This document shows positions 53,860 through 62,000 of a DNA stretch of 64,000 nucleotides, piece by piece. Source of the stretch: Pseudomonas sp. PDM18 (lineage in GTDB: Bacteria > Pseudomonadota > Gammaproteobacteria > Pseudomonadales > Pseudomonadaceae); the NCBI RefSeq assembly GCF_014852585.1, contig NZ_JACVBX010000016.1:78320-142319 (forward strand), written 5' to 3'. Every line of letters begins with the position of its first letter. The stretch's first letter is position 1. The notes under the pieces were generated by a model. It saw only the letters and a list, made by a program, of their open reading frames with translations. It did no database searches and had not been told where the DNA came from. A program made the translations under genes and the position numbers.

Positions 53860-53895
53860 CCCCTCTCCCTTCAGGGAGAGGGCTGGGGAGAGGGG
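53860..53895. repeat. CCCTCTCCC-type palindromic repeat, copy 2
   Basis: CCCTCTCCCTTCAGGGAGAG followed by GGCTGGGGAGAGGGG. It lies between cdhA and cdhB, ending 16 bp before the cdhB ATG. Same element type as at 47007-47042. Confidence 0.65.
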
Positions 53896-53911
53896 CTCTT
53901 CGGACGCGAAC

Positions 53912-54388
53912 ATGACCCAAACCCTGAAAACCTACGAAACCCCCATCCTGGCCGAGTGGACCGACTACAACGGCCACCTGCGCGACGCCTTCTACCTGCT
54001 GCTGTTCAGCTACGCCACCGACGCCCTGATGGACTACCTCGGCCTCGACGCGGACCACCGCGCGGCGACCAACGATTCACTGTTCACCCTCGAAGTGCAT
54101 CTCAACTACCTGCACGAGGTGAAGGAGGGCGAGAAGGTCGAAGTGCGCACCCAGCTGATCGCCCACGACCGCAAACGCCTGCACGTTTTCCACAGCCTGC
54201 ACCGCGCCAACGAAGACCTCGCCCTGGCCGCCAGCGAGCAGATGCTGCTGCACGTGAACCTCGAAGGCGGCGCGCGCTCGGCGCCCTTCGAAGGCGTGGT
54301 GCTGGAGCGTGTGCTGGCGCTGGCCGAGGCCCATCGCCCGTTGCCGCGCCCGGATTACGTCGGCCGCGTCATCGGCCTGCCGGGCTGA
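53912..54388 (+). CDS. cdhB: Betainyl-CoA thioesterase CdhB
   Basis: 158 aa hotdog-fold thioesterase of the 4-hydroxybenzoyl-CoA type (AEWTDYNGHLRDAFYLLLF at the start, with Asp/Asn of the active site). It hydrolyses betainyl-CoA to glycine betaine and CoA, the last dedicated step of the carnitine route before betaine demethylation. ATG 53912 begins MTQTLKTYETPI, typical of CdhB. The next gene starts 7 bp after its stop. Confidence 0.9.
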   Translation: MTQTLKTYETPILAEWTDYNGHLRDAFYLLLFSYATDALMDYLGLDADHRAATNDSLFTLEVHLNYLHEVKEGEKVEVRTQLIAHDRKRLHVFHSLHRANEDLALAASEQMLLHVNLEGGARSAPFEGVVLERVLALAEAHRPLPRPDYVGRVIGLPG

Positions 54389-54394
54389 TTCGCC

Positions 54395-55327
54395 GTGAGC
54401 TGCCGCTATCCGCTGTCCGATGCCATGCAGGCCTTCGTCGCCGAGACGGAGGCCCACCCGCTGGAAGGCCCCACGCTGGACGCCCAGCGGGAAAACTACG
54501 AGCGCATGGCTGCCGCCTTCGCGCCAGCGGTTCCGCCGGGCCTGCTGGTCCGCGACGTGCAGCCTGACGGCCTGGTCGAGCTGCGCCTCTACCGGCCTGA
54601 AGGCGCACCGCCGGCCAATGGCTGGCCGACCATTTTCTACATCCACGGTGGCGGCTGGGTGCTGGGCAATGCCCGTACCCACGACATGATCTGCATTCCC
54701 CTGGCCGTCGAACTGGGTGCGCTGGTGGTCGCCATCAGCTACCGGCTGGCGCCCGAGCATCCCTATCCCGCCGCCCTCAACGACTGCCTCGACACCTGGT
54801 GGCGGATTCACCAGGACCGCCTCGGCGAGCCTGTGGATAAAACCCGCATTGCGGTCGCTGGCGACAGTGGCGGCGCCAACCTCGCCGCCGCGCTGTGCCT
54901 GGCCCTGCGCGGCGCTGGCGAAGCGCTGCCACTGGTCCAGGCGCTGATCTACCCCGCGCTGGGAAACCTCGACACGCCCTCGCGCACCACCTGCGCCGAC
55001 GCGCCATTGATGACCAGCGCGGCGGTCGACGAATACCTCGCCGCGTACCTCTCGCGCCCCGCCGACTGGCGCGACCCGCTGGCGCTGCCGCTGCTCGCCG
55101 AAGACCTCGGCGGCCTGCCACCCGCCTTTATTGCCGTCGCCCAGTTCGACCCATTGCGTGACGACGGCGCGCTTTACCGCGACCGCCTGCGCGAAGCCGG
55201 CGTGGCGGTGGATTACTTCCCCGGTGCCGGGCTCGTCCACGGCTGCCTGCGCGCCCGGCGCGTGGCGGAAGTGGATGCCCTGCGCGGCGCCCTGATCGCG
55301 GCCCTGCGCCGCAGCCTGAGTCGATGA
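54395..55327 (+). CDS. Alpha/beta hydrolase (hormone-sensitive lipase family)
   Basis: 310 aa. The HSL motif HGGGW, nucleophile elbow GDSGGAN, and the later Asp/His (AQFDPLRDDG, GLVHGCL) complete an esterase triad. In PAO1 a lipolytic-type gene follows cdhB in the same place; it may release carnitine from acyl-carnitines. Start GTG 54395 is in the coupled position; a later ATG (54422) is possible. A DnaA box lies at 54832-54840. Confidence 0.87.
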   Translation: MSCRYPLSDAMQAFVAETEAHPLEGPTLDAQRENYERMAAAFAPAVPPGLLVRDVQPDGLVELRLYRPEGAPPANGWPTIFYIHGGGWVLGNARTHDMICIPLAVELGALVVAISYRLAPEHPYPAALNDCLDTWWRIHQDRLGEPVDKTRIAVAGDSGGANLAAALCLALRGAGEALPLVQALIYPALGNLDTPSRTTCADAPLMTSAAVDEYLAAYLSRPADWRDPLALPLLAEDLGGLPPAFIAVAQFDPLRDDGALYRDRLREAGVAVDYFPGAGLVHGCLRARRVAEVDALRGALIAALRRSLSR

Positions 55328-55337
55328 GGAGGAATGC

Positions 55338-56516
55338 ATGCAGACCACGTTGGAGAACCCCGGCGTCGCCGACTGGCGCACTTACCGGCTGACCGCCGCA
55401 CTGGCCAGCCTGCGCCCGCTGGAGAATCGCCTCGAAGTGCTCTGGGCCGACGGCCGCGTCAGCCCTTTCCACCACCAGTGGCTGCGCGACAACTGCCCCT
55501 GCGGCGAGTGCGTCTACAGCGTCACCCGCGAGCAGGTGCTGGAGATCATCGACGTCCCCGCGAACCTCGCCCCGTCCCGCGCCAGCCTTGATCAGGGCCA
55601 GCTGTGCATCGATTGGCAGGACGGCCACCGCAGCCGCTTCGACCCCGGCTGGCTGCGCGCGCATGCTTATGACGACGAGTCCCGCGCCGAACGCCTGGCC
55701 GCGCACCAGACCACCCGCGTCTGGCGCCGTGACTTCGAGGTGCCGGTGTTCCAGCACGACCAACTGATGGACGACGACTCCGCGCTGCTGGAATGGATGC
55801 TCGCCCTGCGCGACCTCGGTCTCAGCCGCGTGGATGGCGTGCCCACCGCGCCCGGCTCCCTGCACCGCATCGCCCAGCGCATCGCTTTCATCCGGGAGAC
55901 CAATTTCGGTGTGCTGTTCGATGTGAAGTCCAAGGCCGCGGCCGCCGACAGCAACGCCTACACCGCCTTCAACCTGCCGCTGCACACCGATTTGCCGACC
56001 CGCGAACTGCAACCGGGACTGCAATTCCTGCACTGCCTGGTGAACAACGCCGACGGCGGCGACAGCGTGTTCGTCGACGGCTTCGCCATCGCCCAGGCAC
56101 TGCGCGACGAAGCGCCGGAAGACTTCCGCACGCTCTGCGAGATGCCCATCGAATTTCGCAACAAGGACCGCCGCAGCGACTACCGCTGCCTGGCGCCGGT
56201 GATCGCCCTGGACGCGCGGGGCGAGATCAGCGAAATCCGCATCGCCAACTTCCTGCGCGGCCCCTTCGACGCCCCGGCCGAGCGCATGGATGCGCTGTAT
56301 CACGCCTGGCGGGCCTTCCTCACGCTCACCCGTGAACCGCGCTTCCGCCTGCAACAGAAGCTGCGCGCCGGGCAGATGTGGTGCTTCGACAACCGTCGCA
56401 CCCTGCACGCCCGCACCGCCTTCGACCCTGCCAGCGGCGAACGCCACCTGCAGGGCTGCTACATCGACCGCGACGAACTGCTGTCGCGCATCCTGGTGTT
56501 GCAGCGCGACCTCTGA
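55338..56516 (+). CDS. Gamma-butyrobetaine dioxygenase
   Basis: 392 aa Fe(II)/2-oxoglutarate oxygenase that hydroxylates gamma-butyrobetaine to L-carnitine. The N-terminal DUF971-like zinc domain (WLRDNCPCGECVY) and the C-terminal TauD-type double-stranded beta helix are present: iron ligands H and D in LPLHTDLPT and the distal His in DNRRTLHARTAFD. GAGGAGGAAT precedes the ATG, and the gene starts 10 bp after the hydrolase. It links butyrobetaine supply to the carnitine pathway of the same operon. Confidence 0.9.
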   Translation: MQTTLENPGVADWRTYRLTAALASLRPLENRLEVLWADGRVSPFHHQWLRDNCPCGECVYSVTREQVLEIIDVPANLAPSRASLDQGQLCIDWQDGHRSRFDPGWLRAHAYDDESRAERLAAHQTTRVWRRDFEVPVFQHDQLMDDDSALLEWMLALRDLGLSRVDGVPTAPGSLHRIAQRIAFIRETNFGVLFDVKSKAAAADSNAYTAFNLPLHTDLPTRELQPGLQFLHCLVNNADGGDSVFVDGFAIAQALRDEAPEDFRTLCEMPIEFRNKDRRSDYRCLAPVIALDARGEISEIRIANFLRGPFDAPAERMDALYHAWRAFLTLTREPRFRLQQKLRAGQMWCFDNRRTLHARTAFDPASGERHLQGCYIDRDELLSRILVLQRDL

Positions 56517-56531
56517 GGCGCGGAGCTACCT

Positions 56532-56562
56532 GTAGGAGCGATGGCGTCCCCCTCGCTCCTAC
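56532..56562. repeat. Internally deleted GTAGGAGCGAG-family repeat
   Basis: 31 bp: GTAGGAGCG joined directly to ATGGCGTCCCCCTCGCTCCT-AC. This is the left tip and the right end of the 49462-49554 element with the middle removed, joined at a shared GCGATGGCG context. Confidence 0.8.
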
Positions 56563-56583
56563 GACAATCACCTTCAGCCGGAC

Positions 56584-56621
56584 AAAAAAATCCCCTGCGG
56601 CGCCCGACGCGCGGCAGGGGA
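56584..56621 (-). terminator. Rho-independent terminator for leftward transcription
   Basis: Read on the minus strand: TCCCCTGC stem (56614-56621) with GCAGGGGA (56591-56598), inner GCGC pairing, then seven T residues. On the plus strand the same hairpin has no T-tract, so it mainly stops leftward transcription, though no leftward gene is visible upstream. It may also end the carnitine operon. The rest of 56517-56843 has no recognised gene. Confidence 0.7.
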
Positions 56622-56843
56622 CAAATCGAGCCGGTTCGGGCTCTCAGTGTGCGAGGCCCTGCAACCGAGCCGGTGCCGGCTGCAGGGTATGGAAGCCAGT
56701 CTGCGCGTCGCGTCGCCGCCTCGGTTAGCCGAAAGCGACCTGCGCTTGCCCGCCGCGGACATTCCGTCGGCATGGTGCTTGCCGCGCCTCGCCGGGCTTA
56801 CCAGAATCGATGCAGACCCCTGCCGCTCCCAAGGAGACCCGCG

Positions 56844-57092
56844 ATGATGCACGCCGACCTGATCGACCAGGACGATTTCCGCGAACGCCTGCAAGCGCTG
56901 GGTTTTGCCGTGCCGCCGGGCATCACCGCCGAGCAGGCCTGCGAATACGCGGTGCGTGGCCTGACCCCGGAGCGCTCGCTGGCGCTGCGCCGTCTGGTGG
57001 AGGAAATGCTCGCGGGGAACGCGACGCTGCTGCCTGCGGTGCGCGAGGCGATCTCCCGGCAATTGCTGCCGGCGCTGGTCCCCAAAGTGTGA
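56844..57092 (+). CDS. Small conserved-looking protein, unknown function
   Basis: 82 aa, acidic N-terminus (MMHADLIDQDDFRERLQALG) then helical sequence with no membrane segment or signal peptide. AAGGAG lies seven bases before the ATG and codon use matches neighbours. It precedes the two-partner secretion genes by 167 bp. Family not recognised; no evidence that it is an immunity protein. Confidence 0.6.
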   Translation: MMHADLIDQDDFRERLQALGFAVPPGITAEQACEYAVRGLTPERSLALRRLVEEMLAGNATLLPAVREAISRQLLPALVPKV

Positions 57093-57203
57093 CAATCAGG
57101 CGCACAGGCAAGCGTCGTTTGTGCGCTGCATCTCCCGGAAATTGGGAAATGGCCTACAGTTCGTCTGGATAATGGCCTAAGGGCATCATGTATCAAATAT
57201 GAT

Positions 57204-57241
57204 CCAGTCCGTTTTTTTGGACGGACTGGCCGTAAGGCCAG
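57204..57241 (+). promoter_or_regulatory. Mutually exclusive hairpins in the tpsB leader
   Basis: Hairpin A: CCAGTCCG (57204-57211) with CGGACTGG (57222-57229), loop TTTTTTTGGA. Hairpin B: CTGGCC (57226-57231), GTAA loop, GGCCAG (57236-57241). They share CTGG at 57226-57229, so only one can form. The TpsB start is 18 bp beyond. The GGA in the A loop and in the RBS region resembles RsmA/CsrA sites. Confidence 0.5.
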
Positions 57242-57259
57242 AAGACAGGGATCGTAAGG

Positions 57260-58960
57260 ATGCATGCTCTCTACCGTGGCTGGATGCCCGTCCTGGCATT
57301 CTGCTGTGCCTCGGCAAGCTTTGCCGCGCCACTCCCCTCACCGGGTGACAACGACCTTCAGCGTCAGCGCCAGGAACAATTGCTGCGCGAACAACGCCAG
57401 CGCCTGGAGGAGCTCCAGCAGCTCCCGGGCAAGGCGCCGGTCGAGGCGCCCGCGACCAGCGCGCCGGACACCCGTTGCTTCACTGTCCGCAGCATCAGCC
57501 TCGAAGGCGCCGAGCACCTCGACGCTGGCTCTCGGGAAAAGCTGCTGGCGCCGTATCGGGAGAAATGCCTGGGAGTGAACCAGCTCAACGAGCTGCTCAA
57601 GGGCATCACCGACCACTATCTCTCGCGCGGCTTCGTTACTACTCGCGCCTATCTGCCGCAGCAGGACCTCTCCAGTGGCGAACTGAAGATCATCGTGGTC
57701 GAGGGGCGCTTCGAAGGCTTCGACCAGTCGGAGCTGGCCAGCGAACGCGAGCTGGCCATGACCTTTCCCGGCGCCACCGGGGAAGCCCTGAACCTGCGCG
57801 ACCTGGAACAGCTGGTCGACCAGATCAACCGCCTGCCCTCGCGTCAGGCGCAGATGGAACTGGTACCGGGCAAGGAAGTAGGCGGCAGCCGCGTGCAGCT
57901 CAAGGGCGAGCGCAGCAAACCCTGGCGCGTCTCCGCCAGCCGCGACAACAACGGCGATTCCACCTCCGGCGAACAGCAGGCCGGCGTCGGCTTCGACTGG
58001 GACAGTCCGCTGGGCCTGGCCGACCAGTTCGGCCTGCGCTACGGCGAGGATGTGGTCAGCGACCACTGGAAGCACTCCGACAACCAGAGCCTGTGGTACA
58101 GCGTTCCCTACGGCTGGTGGACCTTCAACTACAGCTACAGCCGCAACTACTACCGCACCCGCAACGAAGATGCCGGCTTCGCCTTCAAATACGACGGCGA
58201 CAACCAGACCCACCAGTTGGGCGCCGCCCGCGTGCTGCACCGCGACGACGTGAGCAAGACCGGGGTGAACTTCGGCCTCAGCCACCAGCGCACGCGCAAC
58301 TACATCGACGACACCCTGCTCGACGTCTCCAGCACCCACCTCAGCGAATTCAGCCTGGGCTTCAACCATGGCCGGCGTATCGGCAGCGCCTTCGTCAACG
58401 CCGACATCGGCTGGCAGCGTGGTATCGGTGCCTTCGGTGCGCAGGACGACGAGTCGGGCGCACCCCACGGCAGCCCCACCGCTCGCTACAACAAATACAG
58501 CCTGACCTTGAGCTACCTGCAGCCCTTCAAGCTGTGGGACGAAGCCTTCAGCTTCGAAAGCCTCGCCACCGGCCAGCACAGCGAAGACGTGCTCTACAGC
58601 CCCCAGCGCATCAGCCTGGGCGGCCTCAGCTCGATCCGCGGCTTCAAGGACCAGACCCTCTCCGGCGACTCCGGCTACTACTGGCGCAACCAGCTGCGCT
58701 GGCGCCGCGCCGTGACCTGGGAGCCGCTGCTGCCCTGGGTGCAGGAATACGGGGTGGCCTACGCGTACGACTTCGGCGCCATCGAGCATGGCCAATACAA
58801 CCCCGGCCTCTCCGGGCGCATGAGCGGCCATGGCCTGGAGTTCAGCGCGCGCGGGCAGTACGCCGCCGCCTCCGTGACCCTGGCGCGCTCGCTGGAGCGC
58901 CCCGACCTCATCGAACGACGCGAGCACCCGGTGTATTTCCGCCTCGACGTCTTCTTCTGA
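57260..58960 (+). CDS. TpsB outer-membrane transporter (ShlB/FhaC/CdiB type)
   Basis: 566 aa Omp85-superfamily pore that secretes the TpsA partner. Signal peptide to about SFAAP; a charged Gln/Arg helix at residues ~30-60 is the plug helix region; POTRA1 starts at CFTVRSISLEGAEHL and POTRA2 covers ~165-225. A 16-strand barrel fills the rest. The lid-loop motif appears as LSSIRGF, equivalent to VRGY, and the protein ends in VYFRLDVFF with terminal Phe as in outer-membrane barrels. TpsA follows after 56 bp. Confidence 0.92.
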   Translation: MHALYRGWMPVLAFCCASASFAAPLPSPGDNDLQRQRQEQLLREQRQRLEELQQLPGKAPVEAPATSAPDTRCFTVRSISLEGAEHLDAGSREKLLAPYREKCLGVNQLNELLKGITDHYLSRGFVTTRAYLPQQDLSSGELKIIVVEGRFEGFDQSELASERELAMTFPGATGEALNLRDLEQLVDQINRLPSRQAQMELVPGKEVGGSRVQLKGERSKPWRVSASRDNNGDSTSGEQQAGVGFDWDSPLGLADQFGLRYGEDVVSDHWKHSDNQSLWYSVPYGWWTFNYSYSRNYYRTRNEDAGFAFKYDGDNQTHQLGAARVLHRDDVSKTGVNFGLSHQRTRNYIDDTLLDVSSTHLSEFSLGFNHGRRIGSAFVNADIGWQRGIGAFGAQDDESGAPHGSPTARYNKYSLTLSYLQPFKLWDEAFSFESLATGQHSEDVLYSPQRISLGGLSSIRGFKDQTLSGDSGYYWRNQLRWRRAVTWEPLLPWVQEYGVAYAYDFGAIEHGQYNPGLSGRMSGHGLEFSARGQYAAASVTLARSLERPDLIERREHPVYFRLDVFF

Positions 58961-59016
58961 ACCGATTCGCTCTTTAGCTAGTAGCTGGCATCTGCCGGCA
59001 CTTGGGAGATTCCCAC

Positions 59017-62000
59017 ATGGACGTACGCCACCCGCTGTACCAGGCCATTGCCAGCGTGCTTGCCGGCATCCTGATCCTCAACCCCATCGTCGCGGCCGCG
59101 GCCGAACTGGCGGTGGATGCCGCTGCTGGCGGCAACACGCACCTGGGTGCGGCGGGCAATGGCGTGCCCGTGGTGAACATCGCCACGCCGAACGGCGCGG
59201 GCCTCTCCCACAATAAATTCAGCGATTACAACGTCGGCCAGAATGGCCTGATCCTCAACAACGCCACCGGCAAGACCCAGTCCACCCAGCTTGGCGGAAT
59301 CATCGTCGGCAACCCGAACCTCAAGGGCGGCGCGGCCAACAAGATTCTCAACGAAGTCACCGGGGCCAACCCCTCGCAGCTGCGCGGCTACACCGAAGTG
59401 GCCGGCCAGGCCGCTCACGTCATCGTCGCCAACCCCCACGGCATCACCTGCAACGGTTGCGGCTTCATCAATACCCCGCGCGCCACGCTGACCACCGGCA
59501 AGCCGCTGATGGACGGCGAGCGCCTGAGCGGCTATGACGTCGACGGCGGAGAGATCACCGTCGAAGGCGCCGGCCTGAATGCCAGCAACCTCGACCAGTT
59601 CGAGCTGATCACCCGCAGCGCCAAGCTCAACGCCGACCTCTACGCCAAACAGCTCACCGTCGTTGCCGGCCGCAACCAGGTGGACGCCGAGACCCTTGTC
59701 GCTACCGCCAAGGCCGACGATGGCAGCGCCAAGCCGCAACTGGCCATCGACAGCTCCGCGCTGGGCGGCATGTACGCCGGCGCCATCCGCCTGGTGGGCA
59801 CCGAGCAGGGTGTGGGTGTGAAACTGGCCGGCAACATGGCCGCCAGCGCCGGCGACATCCAGATCGACGCCAACGGCCAACTCAGTCTGGCGAAGGTCAC
59901 CGCCGCCGGCAGCCTGCAAGCCAAAGCGCAGGACATCGCACTGAGCGGGCCGGCCTATGCCAGCGGCACGGCGAATCTTGAAGCCAACGACCAACTGTCG
60001 GTCGGCAAGAGCCTGGCGGCCGGTGGGCAGGTCCAGCTCAAGGCTGCGCAACTGACCAACGATGGCCAGATCGTCAGCGGCATCGATGGCGAGCAGCGCA
60101 TCGCCGGCCAGAACCTCGATATCACCGCCGAGTCTGTCAGCAACCGTGGGCGCCTGGATGCCACCGGCGCGGCAAACCTCAGCGCCGGCACTGTCGACAA
60201 CGCCGGGCAGGTCTATGCCGATCGCGTAGCCCTCAGCGCGCGCAACGCCGTGGATAACCGTGGCAGCGTGCAAGGCCGCGAGGTCACCTTGCAGGCCGCG
60301 CAATTCAACAACCTGGGCGCCAGCGCGCAACTGATCGGCGAACAGAGCCTGCTGCTCAATGCTCCCGGCGTCGCCAACCTGGGCGGCCTGATTCGATTTG
60401 CCGACAACCAGACGGCCGCGCTGAACTTCGCCACCCTGGATAACCGCAACGGGCGCCTGGAGGTGAACGGCGGCAGCCTGACCTTGACCGGCGGCACGCT
60501 GAACAACCAGCAAGGCCGCATCGTCGGCGGCACCACGCGCATCGATGCTCAGCGTATCGACAACGGGGCCGGCGTGATCGGCAGCAGCCAGGGCGACCTG
60601 ACCCTGATCAGCCAGGGCGAGCTGAACAATGCGGGCGGCAAACTCCAGGCCGCGCGCGACCTGACGGTTAAAGCCAGCGCAGTGGATAACCGCGCCGGCA
60701 CACTGGTCGGCAATCGCCTGAACATCACCGGCAGCAGCCTGGACAACCGCGACCAGGGCGTCATCAGCGCCGAGCAGGGCGACCTGACGCTGAAGCTGGA
60801 CAACGTATTCGACAACGGCAACGGCCTTGCCCAGGCCACTGGCGTCCTGCTGCTGGAGGCTGGCAGCGTCAATAATGCCGCCGGCAAACTGATCGCCGAC
60901 TCGTTCACCCTCATCACGCCCGGCGCCGTGAATAACAGTGGTGGCACCCTCGCTGCCAAGCAACTGAGCCTCACCGCGCAAACCCTCGACAACCAGGGCG
61001 GTCGGCTGCAGGCGCAAAACGCGCTGCAGCTCAACGCCGACGAGCTGAAGAACAGCCAGGGTCTGCTGCTGGCCAACACCCTCGATGTGAAGCTTGGCCG
61101 CCTAAGCGGCAACGCCAACGGCACCTTGAGTGCCGACGGCCTGCTCAAGCTGATGGTGCGCAACGCCCTCGACAACAGCCTGGGCCGCCTGCAATCACAG
61201 CAGGGCAACCTCGATATCAGCGCCGGCAGCCTGGACAACCGCCAAGGCGCACTGGCCGGTGCGCAGCTGCTGCTGACCGTTGCCGGAGCGCTCGACAACC
61301 GCGCCGGCCGCATCGTCGGCGACGGCATCCGTGCCAGCGCTTCCACTATCGACACCAGCGACCAGGGTCTGGTGGTGGCTGGCGCCGACGGCGTGAGCCT
61401 GACCGCGACGCAACGCCTGTCCAGCAACCAGGGGCGCATCCAGAGCGATGGCGCCATCGAGCTGCAGGCGCCGCAACTGGAAAACCGCGGTGGCGTGGTG
61501 CTCGGCAAGCGCATTGAAGTGCGCGGCAGCGACCTGGACAACAGCCAGGGCGGCGCCCTGGTCAGCAATGGCGCCGAGGTTCTGCTGAACCTCGACGGGG
61601 TACTGAACAACGCCACCGGCCTGATCGACGCCGGCAACCAGGCGCTGACCTTCACGCGCGCGGTGGCAAGCCTGAACAACCAGGGCGGCACCTTGCGCGG
61701 CGAGCGTATCAACCTGCTGGCCGGCTCCGTCGACAACTCCGCCTCCGGCCGGCTGCTGGCTGGCGCCAGCGGGCTTTCGCTGAGCGCCAACACGGTGAAC
61801 AACCAGCGCGGCCTTATCTACGCACAGGGCGGCTCGCTCACTGCTGAGCTTACCGACAGCCTGCAGAACCAGGCCGGCACCGTGCAGGGCGACAAGGTGA
61901 AAATCACCGCCGCCAGCCTCGACAACAGCCAGAACAACGGCGACGCCGGTATCATCGCCGGCCTGCTCGGCAAGCTCGAACTGCTGGTCGACAGCCTGAC

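Noticed and set aside
54246..54261. Possible parS site (CACGTG core) in cdhB
   Set aside because: Flanks differ from the TGTTNCACGTGAAACA-type consensus at several positions and it lies in a codon-constrained gene. No better parS was seen, although ParB is encoded here.
56574..57095. Minus-strand frame opposite the 82-aa gene as source of the leftward transcript
   Set aside because: It is antisense to a gene with a good RBS and has no recognisable protein features; a non-coding RNA is the more likely explanation of the terminator.
57204..57232. Simple terminator before tpsB
   Set aside because: The T-run is in the loop, not after the stem, and the gene start follows, so a regulatory leader is more likely.
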